The position numbers were made by a program, and so were the translations under genes. From contig JAHWKS010000393.1 in NCBI GenBank assembly GCA_019347795.1, forward strand, positions 1-6,065: a stretch of 6,065 nt of DNA, written 5' to 3'. The DNA is from Planctomycetota bacterium (GTDB lineage: Bacteria > Planctomycetota > Planctomycetia > Pirellulales > Pirellulaceae). Each line of letters begins with the position of its first letter. Within the stretch, counting starts at the first letter, position 1. The notes beneath the pieces are model-generated. The model was given only the letters and a program-made list of their open reading frames with translations, had not been told where the DNA came from and ran no database searches. Shown here in pieces: positions 1-4,836 of the stretch.

Positions 1-47
1 ACTCCCGATCTAGTCAGGCGACTTAGCGCTGACAAATTAACGTCCGT

Positions 48-458
48 GTGGCGCTGTTCGATGGGGCCCACGTCCATCACGAGCCGGCGCACCGCTGGTT
101 GGCCACGACTGCGGCGCCATCGTGGGCGACGTGTCCGCTCACCGAGAACGGCCTAATCCGCGTATTAAGCAACCCCGCATATCCGACCGTTGCAGCGACC
201 CCAGAAGAAGCGGCCTCCCGTCTGAATGCCGCGTGCGGCCAGCCGGGGCACGAGTTTTGGAGCGACGACCTATCGCTTTGCGAGACGTCCCGTTTCGACC
301 TTTCAAAGATTAGCGGCCATAAACAGATCACGGACGTTTACCTGGCAGGGTTGGCCGTGCATCGACGAGGTAGGTTGGCGACGTTCGACGCAAACATCCC
401 ACTCGTCGCACTGGTCGCAGCGCCAGCAGACGTCGTCGAATTGATTCCGACCACTTGA
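48..458 (+). CDS. VapC-like PIN-domain ribonuclease toxin, N-terminus disrupted
   Basis: PIN-domain toxins of VapC type are Mg2+-dependent ribonucleases that cleave tRNA or rRNA and are held inactive by a VapB antitoxin. The 136 residues match the subfamily best known from mycobacteria: the early HVHHEPAHRWL segment, WATCPLTENG with acidic E33, LSNP at 40-43, GHEFWSDDLSL at 67-77, GHKQITDVYL with D96, and RLATFD with D114. E33, D96 and D114 fit three of the PIN acidic residues. The usual start, a few residues followed by DxNVLxALFD, is missing: the frame reads QINVRVALFD just after a TGA at 30-32, so the first catalytic Asp is absent. The only normal start codon left is GTG at 48. Frame 1 is open from the window edge and carries a GAC at 31-33, as expected if two bases were inserted. 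The gene may be a pseudogene or contain a sequencing error. A partner antitoxin would lie outside the window. Confidence 0.75.
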   Translation: MALFDGAHVHHEPAHRWLATTAAPSWATCPLTENGLIRVLSNPAYPTVAATPEEAASRLNAACGQPGHEFWSDDLSLCETSRFDLSKISGHKQITDVYLAGLAVHRRGRLATFDANIPLVALVAAPADVVELIPTT

Positions 459-485
459 TTCGGCCTGTGCTCCACGCCAGCCAAA

Positions 486-1676
486 TTACTCTCCGCGAGT
501 CTGCTCGAAGTAGAAGACGCCCTTCTTGTTCGAGACGACCACGTCCAGCAGATCGTCGCCGTTCACGTCGGCCACTTGGAATTGGGTGCCGATGCCGCTG
601 TCGTGGTCGAACTGATGGCGGATCCATCGCGGACGGCCGTTCTCGCGGGTCAGCTCAAACCAGTGGATCACCGCAGGCTGGTCGCCGCCGGGGTCGCGCC
701 CGCCATGGGCCCACCATCGCTTGCCGGTGACAAAGTCCTGAAGGCCGTCTTCGTTGATGTCCGCAAAGCAGACTGAGTGCGTCTGCGAGAAGGAGTCGTC
801 GATGGCGTGCTTCTCCCATTTGCCGGGGGCGACCTGCTCGTGCCACCAGACGCCGAAGGCGTGGGGGCTGCTGTTGAGCACGTCGTTGTCGCCGTCGCCG
901 TCGAAATCGTACACGTGCATGTGGGCGCAGGCGCCGAACGCCACCGGATGAAACTTCCACGGCGCCTCGCCGGACGAGGCGGGCGCCTCCCACCAGCCGT
1001 CCGCGCAAAGGATGTCCTTTCGCCCGTCGTTGTTCACATCCCCGGCGCCCAGGCCGTGCGAATACTTCTTCGTTCCCGGGGCGCCTTGCTCCGAGATCGG
1101 ATGCAGAATCCACGGCTTCGTGGGATCCTCCGCGGGCGTGGCGTACGCGATTTGCCGCTCGGGCCCGTCGGGCTGCTTGGGATCGGGCGAGAAAGCAAGA
1201 AGCAACTCCCGCTGCCCGTCGCCGTCGAGGTCGAGGTAATCGGGGCTCTCGTTGTTGGTGACAGGCGTGACGGTATGACGGGTCCAAGTCTCTAAGTCCC
1301 TTTTCGCGCCCGGGTTCTCGAACCACCAGGTGGGCGTGCCGGGGAAATCGACGATCATGATGTCGGGCCAGCCGTCCCGGTTCAGATCGTCGGCGAAGAC
1401 GCAGAACGCATTGCTGTACCCTTTCGGGTCATACTTCGGCGCCTCGTCGGTGATGGCGTGCATCTTCCAGTCCGGGGCCTCGTACCACACATACCCGGCG
1501 GCGATGTCCTTTTTTCCATCGCGATTGAAGTCGGCCACCGCAACTCCCTCGCTGCGGAACGTTCCATCAAGCTGCGTCTTGCGGAAGCCGATATTTGCAT
1601 CCTCACCCCGGAGATGATTCTGCGCGGCAACTAACGCGAAGGAGAAAACACTCCAGACAGTGATTCGTCGGAACAT
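486..1676 (-). CDS. Secreted FG-GAP/VCBS repeat protein (predicted calcium-binding beta-propeller)
   Basis: 396 residues. I start at the ATG ending at 1676 and not at the in-frame ATG at 1721, because GAGGA lies 9 nt upstream (1686-1690) and because this start gives a clean signal peptide: MFRR, then a hydrophobic core ITVWSVFSFALVAA, with export likely before residue 28. Seven Asp-rich loops of the DxDxDG type follow, at about residues 49-57, 97-105, 149-157, 213-221, 257-265, 306-314 and 370-378. Each is followed by a hydrophobic strand, and aromatic motifs such as WYEAP, WWFENP and WWEAP recur. This is the FG-GAP/VCBS pattern of integrin-type propellers; seven loops suggest seven blades and calcium binding. 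Loop 3 ends in Glu, and the last loop has Asp where Gly is usual. In planctomycetes such proteins are abundant extracellular or envelope proteins of unknown specific role. No catalytic domain is visible, so a binding or structural role is inference. Confidence 0.9.
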   Translation of the reverse strand: MFRRITVWSVFSFALVAAQNHLRGEDANIGFRKTQLDGTFRSEGVAVADFNRDGKKDIAAGYVWYEAPDWKMHAITDEAPKYDPKGYSNAFCVFADDLNRDGWPDIMIVDFPGTPTWWFENPGAKRDLETWTRHTVTPVTNNESPDYLDLDGDGQRELLLAFSPDPKQPDGPERQIAYATPAEDPTKPWILHPISEQGAPGTKKYSHGLGAGDVNNDGRKDILCADGWWEAPASSGEAPWKFHPVAFGACAHMHVYDFDGDGDNDVLNSSPHAFGVWWHEQVAPGKWEKHAIDDSFSQTHSVCFADINEDGLQDFVTGKRWWAHGGRDPGGDQPAVIHWFELTRENGRPRWIRHQFDHDSGIGTQFQVADVNGDDLLDVVVSNKKGVFYFEQTRGE

Positions 1677-1685
1677 AGATGAACG

Positions 1686-1690
1686 TCCTC
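1686..1690 (-). promoter_or_regulatory. Ribosome binding site deciding the FG-GAP gene start
   Basis: The minus strand reads GAGGA here, 9 nt before the ATG ending at 1676. The alternative in-frame ATG at 1721 would place this motif inside the coding region and would add 15 residues ahead of the signal peptide, so the downstream start is preferred. Confidence 0.65.
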
Positions 1691-1697
1691 GAAGGAA

Positions 1698-1722
1698 AAT
1701 GGCGGGCAAAGCACCTGCCATT
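1698..1722 (-). terminator. Intercistronic hairpin, weak terminator or leader structure
   Basis: On the minus strand AATGGC (1722-1717) pairs perfectly with GCCATT (1703-1698) around a 13-nt interior. Past an A-C mismatch, GG/CC and two G-T wobble pairs can extend the stem. Two further T residues follow the right arm, so the run is ATTTTCC: a short, weak U-tract. The hairpin sits between the stop of the 148-residue gene and the Shine-Dalgarno of the FG-GAP gene, only 7 nt from the latter. It may be a weak terminator, an RNA stability or processing hairpin, or a leader element affecting translation. I cannot decide which from sequence. Confidence 0.35.
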
Positions 1723-1730
1723 GTAGACAG

Positions 1731-2177
1731 CTACGTCGGCAGCGTGTCCCCCGGCGTCAAGGCATCGATTTCCTCGAAGGTCAGTATGCGACATTTCCGC
1801 GCCAGCCGCGACCAAAGCTTATCGCGAAATGGCTGGTCCGCGGTAGCTCGAATCTCGCAATGTCCGGGATCCTCATCGGTTGGGCACGCAACAACCTGCC
1901 AGCCAAGCGTGACAACATCCGCGACTCGAATCCGGCACACGGTAAAGTCCCCCGGCTCAAGCCCTTGATTGCGAACGAGAGCCAGCAACTGCTGGGGACT
2001 TGTGGTCAGCAGCCGAGAGCAGGAGGAGCCCTCCTCGTTCAGATGCTCCCGATTCTTGATTGCGAAACTTGTCGCCCTCTCCGAACCGTCGGGCATTGCG
2101 AGGATGCAGTTCGGCTGAATCTTACTGATGCGTTTCAGAATGATCTCGTCGAGAGGAACCTGCTCGGGTGCGTTCAT
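1731..2177 (-). CDS. Conserved-type hypothetical protein, second gene of a two-gene unit
   Basis: 148 residues, ATG start at 2177, no signal peptide or membrane segment, so probably cytoplasmic. The N-terminus has ILKRIS (14-19), then GSERATSFAIKN, and near residues 88-104 comes a stretch reading DVVTLGWQVVACP followed by EDPGHCEI. This layout (a basic RI motif near the start, a middle segment where other members have RPSSxAF-like residues, then an aspartate-proline with a histidine two or three residues later) resembles a widespread family of small bacterial hypothetical proteins with no function known to me. The assignment is from memory of the pattern and not from an alignment. The gene lies 27 bp downstream of the 2205-2591 gene on the same strand, which suggests one transcript. 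No strong Shine-Dalgarno is visible before the ATG, so coupling to upstream translation is possible. The base composition appears less GC-rich than in the sulfatase. A toxin-antitoxin or defence role is only a guess. Confidence 0.65.
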   Translation of the reverse strand: MNAPEQVPLDEIILKRISKIQPNCILAMPDGSERATSFAIKNREHLNEEGSSCSRLLTTSPQQLLALVRNQGLEPGDFTVCRIRVADVVTLGWQVVACPTDEDPGHCEIRATADQPFRDKLWSRLARKCRILTFEEIDALTPGDTLPT

Positions 2178-2204
2178 GTCGCCGCTGGTCCCGCGCCGTG
2201 CGAG

Positions 2205-2591
2205 TTACCCATCCGCGAGGAGCTTCGAGAGCCGCCGTCCGTCTCGCGTTTCCCCATCATGATCGCGCTGGGGCGCCTGTTCATCGACGTACGCAAACCG
2301 CAATACTCCGTCGGGATGCACCTCCACATCAAGGCTTCGCTGTCCGTCGTCCCAACACAGTCCGACGTTTCCCGAGGGGGTCGCAGTTATGGCCGGCGCC
2401 TCAATTGCGGCGTTCCGAGCTAATTCCATCAAGAGCTGTTTGGCGTGTTCGATCGATTGTCGCTCGATCGGCGCGGCGCCGTAACTGTCCCAATTCGCGC
2501 CAACGCCGGCAAGCGACTCCGCCTTACCAAGGCAGGCGCCCAGCCAAGGCGCCACCGTTTGTGGAATCGACGTATCATGAGGAGAATTCAC
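2205..2591 (-). CDS. NWDSYGA-motif hypothetical protein, first gene of a two-gene unit
   Basis: I take the GTG at 2591 as the start, giving 128 residues, because GGAG lies 7 nt upstream. The frame stays open to a TTG at 2681 (158 residues) with ATGs at 2657 and 2654, but those have poorer ribosome binding sites and would add an Arg-rich leader. The key motif is NWDSYGAAPI at residues 33-42, followed by a helix-like segment with AKQLLMELA (50-58), then PAITATPSGNVGLCWDDG and a beta-like stretch LDVEVHPDGVLRF (87-99). This order (Trp-Asp-x-Tyr-Gly-Ala, helix, proline plus a small beta unit ending in a PDG turn) recurs in a family of small bacterial proteins that I know only as hypothetical, often next to a second small gene, as here. 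No enzyme motif is obvious. The function is unknown; the partner is the gene 27 bp downstream. Confidence 0.65.
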   Translation of the reverse strand: MNSPHDTSIPQTVAPWLGACLGKAESLAGVGANWDSYGAAPIERQSIEHAKQLLMELARNAAIEAPAITATPSGNVGLCWDDGQRSLDVEVHPDGVLRFAYVDEQAPQRDHDGETRDGRRLSKLLADG

Positions 2592-2598
2592 GGCATAA

Positions 2599-2602
2599 CT
2601 CC
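2599..2602 (-). promoter_or_regulatory. Ribosome binding site supporting the GTG start at 2591
   Basis: The minus strand reads GGAG with 7 nt before the GTG start codon. This is the best-placed Shine-Dalgarno among the possible starts of the NWDSYGA gene, and it decides the shorter form over the TTG/ATG starts at 2681, 2657 and 2654. Confidence 0.5.
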
Positions 2603-2616
2603 AAAACGCTTCATCT

Positions 2617-2645
2617 ATCCTACTTCTCCGGCGGTCGCCCGACAA
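2617..2645 (-). promoter_or_regulatory. Candidate sigma70-type promoter for the leftward genes
   Basis: On the minus strand TTGTCG (2645-2640) and TAGGAT (2622-2617) are separated by 17 nt; each matches its consensus at four of six positions. Transcription would begin near 2610, giving a leader of about 20 nt before the GTG at 2591. This agrees with the short form of the gene, since the ATGs at 2657/2654 would lie upstream of the start point. The match is weak and is offered only as a candidate. Confidence 0.3.
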
Positions 2646-2683
2646 TCGTCCCATCATCCCATTCACCCCATGGCGCCCCAAAA

Positions 2684-2712
2684 TTGACGCCCGCTCGCTG
2701 CCGGGTCATACT
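2684..2712 (+). promoter_or_regulatory. Candidate sigma70-type promoter for the sulfatase
   Basis: TTGACG (2684-2689, five of six to consensus) and CATACT (2707-2712, four of six) are separated by 17 nt. Transcription would start near 2719, leaving about 44 nt of leader that contains the strong ribosome binding site. The element lies in the divergent gap and would fire away from the leftward candidate promoter. Confidence 0.4.
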
Positions 2713-2749
2713 GGCGCCAACGGTTTCCAGCGACGATTCGTTCATCCTC

Positions 2750-2756
2750 GGAGGAG
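2750..2756 (+). promoter_or_regulatory. Strong ribosome binding site of the sulfatase
   Basis: GGAGGAG lies 6 nt before the ATG at 2763. It is a near-perfect Shine-Dalgarno and fixes the start ahead of the in-frame ATG at codon 7. Confidence 0.85.
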
Positions 2757-2762
2757 TGCACC

Positions 2763-4286
2763 ATGATCCGCTTTGCTGCCATGGCGGCGGCCGCCGCCGG
2801 GTTGCTGTCGGGATTCGCCCTCGCGGCGGAGCGGCCGAACATCTTGTTCATTATGTCGGACGATCACGCCTATCAGGCGATGAGCTGTTACGGCAGCAAC
2901 CGCAACCAGACGCCGAACCTCGACCGGCTGGCGAAGGAGGGGATGCGGTTCGACCGGGCGTTCGTGACCAACTCCATCTGCGGCCCGTCGCGGGCGGTGA
3001 TCCTGACCGGCAAGTACAGCCACCTGAACGGCTTCGCCCGCAACGGCCAGACCTTCAATGGCCGACAGCAGACCGTGGCGAAGCTCCTGCAGAAGGCGGG
3101 CTACCAGACGGCGGTGATCGGCAAATGGCACCTGGGGAGCGACCCGACGGGGTTCGACCACTGGCACATCCTCATCGGGCAGGGGCCGTACTACAACCCG
3201 CCGATGCTCATGCCCGAGGGGCGCGTAAATCACACCGGCTACACGACCGACATCATCACCGATCTGACCCTGGACTGGCTCAAGGAGAAGCGCGATCCGG
3301 AGAAGCCGTTCTTCCTCGTGTACCAGCACAAGGCGCCGCACCGCGACTGGCAGCCGGCCCCGCGGCACCTGGATAAGTACGACGACGCGACGATTCCCGA
3401 GCCGGAGACGCTCTTCGACGACTACAGCGGCCGCACCCGGGCTGCGAAGATGCAGAAGATGACCGTCGCCGAGCACCTCACCGATCGCGACCTCAAGCTC
3501 ATCACGCCCGGCAACCTCAAGGAAGACCAGGAAGCCGCGTGGCGGGCGGCGTACGAGCCAAAGAACGAGGCGTTCCAGGCGGCCGACCTCAAGGGGAAAG
3601 ACCTCGTGCGGTGGAAGTATCAGCGGTACGTGAAGGATTATCTGCGCTGCGTGGATGCAGTGGATGAGAATGTCGGCCGGGTGCTGGATTACCTCGATCA
3701 GTCGGGCCTGGCGAAGAACACAGTCGTCTTTTACACGTCGGATCAAGGCTGGTATCTCGGCGAGCACGGCTGGTACGACAAGCGGTGGATGTACGAGGAG
3801 TCATTCCGCACGCCGCTCTTGGTCCGCTGGCCAAGCCATACGCAGCCGGGGAGCACGAGCGATGCAATGGTGCTGAACCTCGACTTCGCCCAGACATTCC
3901 TCGACATTGCCGGCGCGGAGCAGCCCGACGATATGCAAGGCCGCAGCTTGAAGCCGATCCTCGCGGGGCAGACGCCCGACGATTGGCGCGACTCGGTCTA
4001 TTATCACTACTACGAGTTCCCCGGCGCCCACAGCGTGCAGAAGCACCTTGGGGTCCGGACCGACCGCTATAAGCTGATCCACTTCTATGAGCTGGACGAG
4101 TGGGAGCTGTTCGACCTGGAGAAGGACCCGCACGAGCTGCAGAGCGTCTACGACGACCCCGCCTACGCCGACGTGGTGAAAGAGATGAAGGCGGAGCTCG
4201 AGCGGCTGCAGGAGAAGTACCAGGACGACGGGACGGTCGTGCAGTTCGAGAATCCCACGTCGAAGAAGAAGCGGTCGGACAAATAG
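2763..4286 (+). CDS. Secreted type I sulfatase (formylglycine-dependent, S1 family)
   Basis: 507 residues, a usual length for S1 sulfatases, which hydrolyse sulfate esters of polysaccharides or glycoconjugates. An N-terminal signal peptide (Ala-rich core, ending near FALAA at 18-22) indicates export. Active-site motifs are in the expected order: metal-binding SDDH (D33, D34); [15 protein letters not shown], where C73 of CxPSR is the cysteine oxidised to formylglycine and R77 and K84 follow; GKWHLG (K121, H123); HKAPH (H189, H193); and [18 protein letters not shown] (D327, Q328, H335, K340). The C-terminal part, with [16 protein letters not shown], is the usual small sulfatase subdomain, and the tail is Lys-rich (SKKKRSDK). 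The [23 protein letters not shown] block resembles N-acetylglucosamine-6-sulfatase and mucin-desulfating types, but the substrate cannot be settled from this. Maturation needs a formylglycine-generating enzyme or anaerobic maturase, which is not encoded here. It diverges from the leftward gene cluster. Confidence 0.95.
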   Translation: MIRFAAMAAAAAGLLSGFALAAERPNILFIMSDDHAYQAMSCYGSNRNQTPNLDRLAKEGMRFDRAFVTNSICGPSRAVILTGKYSHLNGFARNGQTFNGRQQTVAKLLQKAGYQTAVIGKWHLGSDPTGFDHWHILIGQGPYYNPPMLMPEGRVNHTGYTTDIITDLTLDWLKEKRDPEKPFFLVYQHKAPHRDWQPAPRHLDKYDDATIPEPETLFDDYSGRTRAAKMQKMTVAEHLTDRDLKLITPGNLKEDQEAAWRAAYEPKNEAFQAADLKGKDLVRWKYQRYVKDYLRCVDAVDENVGRVLDYLDQSGLAKNTVVFYTSDQGWYLGEHGWYDKRWMYEESFRTPLLVRWPSHTQPGSTSDAMVLNLDFAQTFLDIAGAEQPDDMQGRSLKPILAGQTPDDWRDSVYYHYYEFPGAHSVQKHLGVRTDRYKLIHFYELDEWELFDLEKDPHELQSVYDDPAYADVVKEMKAELERLQEKYQDDGTVVQFENPTSKKKRSDK

Positions 4287-4292
4287 TCGGAT

Positions 4293-4321
4293 TTGTTCAC
4301 GAGAGGGCGAGGGAGTAGAAT
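4293..4321 (+). promoter_or_regulatory. Candidate promoter of the toxin-antitoxin operon
   Basis: TAGAAT (4316-4321, five of six to the -10 consensus) stands 17 nt after TTGTTC (4293-4298, three of six to the -35). Transcription would start near 4328, about 30 nt before the antitoxin ATG and just ahead of a short palindrome. The element lies in the 71-bp gap after the sulfatase, in which I see no convincing terminator. Confidence 0.4.
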
Positions 4322-4331
4322 CAGATAGAGT

Positions 4332-4342
4332 AAAGCTGCTTT
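4332..4342 (+). promoter_or_regulatory. Perfect 11-nt palindrome, possible antitoxin operator
   Basis: AAAGC, a central T, then GCTTT form a perfect inverted repeat. It lies between the candidate -10 and the antitoxin Shine-Dalgarno, separated from the latter by one base. Type II antitoxins often autorepress by binding palindromes at this position, so it is a plausible operator. At this length chance occurrence is not excluded. Confidence 0.3.
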
Positions 4343-4343
4343 C

Positions 4344-4349
4344 GAGGAG
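4344..4349 (+). promoter_or_regulatory. Ribosome binding site of the antitoxin
   Basis: GAGGAG lies 8 nt before the ATG at 4358. It is a strong site, consistent with the antitoxin being translated more efficiently than the downstream toxin, which has no separate strong site. Confidence 0.75.
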
Positions 4350-4357
4350 TTTGCCCG

Positions 4358-4576
4358 ATGCCGCATATCGTGATCGACGATGACGCCGTTCGTACTCTTG
4401 CCGCCGCGCGCGAAAAAGTGGAGGTTCGCGACCGCAAGGGGCAAATCCTCGGGTACTTGCCGCCGCTTTGCACCGAGGAAGATATTACCATTTGCATGCA
4501 GCGTCTTGCGTCCGACGCTCCACGCTACACAACGGAACAGGTTCGTGAGCATTTGCGTTCGCTTGACCAGAAATGA
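4358..4576 (+). CDS. Putative antitoxin of a type II toxin-antitoxin pair
   Basis: 72 residues, starting at an ATG with a strong ribosome binding site. The N-terminal MPHIVIDDDAVRTLAAA is followed by VEVRDRKGQILGYLPP (residues 21-36), a small beta-hairpin-like segment, then TEEDI and a charged helical C-terminus (YTTEQVREHLRSLDQK) that could wrap the toxin. This arrangement is common in small planctomycete proteins encoded directly before RelE/ParE-like toxins. The call rests mainly on size, gene order and the 4-bp overlap with the toxin (stop and start share ATGA at 4573-4576). I do not recognise a standard DNA-binding fold such as ribbon-helix-helix with certainty. Cytoplasmic; expected role: neutralise the toxin and perhaps repress the operon. 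Confidence 0.75.
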   Translation: MPHIVIDDDAVRTLAAAREKVEVRDRKGQILGYLPPLCTEEDITICMQRLASDAPRYTTEQVREHLRSLDQK

Positions 4577-4827
4577 TCCGCTACACCGTCGTTTGGGAAG
4601 AGGACGCCCTCGATGAGTTGGCGGAGATTTGGATGACCGCAGTTGACCGAAGCGCAGTTTCGTCAGCTTCCGACGGAATCGATGCAAAACTTGCCGAAGA
4701 TGCTCACCTTAAGGGCGCCTCCGTCCACGAGGGACTTCGGTCGCTAATTTCGCCCCCGTTGCGAGCGCACTTTAGCGTGCGTCAAGCTGATCGAGTTGTT
4801 GAAGTGCTCCGCGTGGACCGCATATAG
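4573..4827 (+). CDS. Putative RelE/ParE-superfamily toxin
   Basis: 84 residues. The layout fits the RelE/ParE fold: a first strand IRYTVVWEEDA, a helical stretch ALDELAEIWMTAVDRSAVSS (12-31) with a second helix IDAKLAEDA (36-44), then strands around GLRSLISPPLRAHFSVRQADRVVEVLRV (54-81). VRQADRVVEVLRV corresponds to the terminal strand pair of the family. RelE members cut mRNA on the ribosome and ParE members inhibit gyrase; nothing here separates the two activities, and R56, R64, R70 and R74 are only candidate functional residues. The start overlaps the antitoxin stop as ATGA, which implies translational coupling and supports the pair. No SD of its own is obvious. The next gene begins 9 bp after the stop. 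Confidence 0.75.
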   Translation: MIRYTVVWEEDALDELAEIWMTAVDRSAVSSASDGIDAKLAEDAHLKGASVHEGLRSLISPPLRAHFSVRQADRVVEVLRVDRI

Positions 4828-4836
4828 CACGTGGCG

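Noticed and set aside
459..485. Possible bidirectional terminator between the convergent PIN and FG-GAP genes
   Set aside because: Only an imperfect GGC/GCC pairing with a bulge and no T-run on either strand can be drawn.
777..1295. 172-codon plus-strand open frame inside the FG-GAP gene
   Set aside because: It is the antisense shadow of a repeat protein with seven intact calcium loops and a signal peptide.
1860..2423. 187-codon plus-strand open frame opposite the two small hypothetical genes
   Set aside because: It spans the gap between the two minus-strand genes, shows no recognisable motif, and the minus-strand frames carry the NWDSYGA and DPGHCEI patterns. This is the least certain of the strand decisions.
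2592..2681. N-terminal extension of the NWDSYGA gene from TTG at 2681 or ATG at 2657
   Set aside because: These starts have weaker ribosome binding sites than the GTG at 2591, and the extension is Arg-rich; it remains possible.
2671..2719. Two GGCGCC palindromes in the divergent gap as an operator pair
   Set aside because: GGCGCC is frequent in GC-rich DNA and the flanks of the two copies differ, so no operator can be supported.
2168..3376. 402-codon plus-strand open frame across the small-gene unit and the first part of the sulfatase
   Set aside because: It is Arg/Pro-rich with no family motif, overlaps a sulfatase with intact active site and strong ribosome binding site, and covers the divergent promoter region. 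It is a high-GC shadow.
2742..3767. 341-codon minus-strand open frame antisense to the sulfatase
   Set aside because: Its Val/Leu/Arg-rich translation has no motif and follows the third-position GC bias of the sulfatase.
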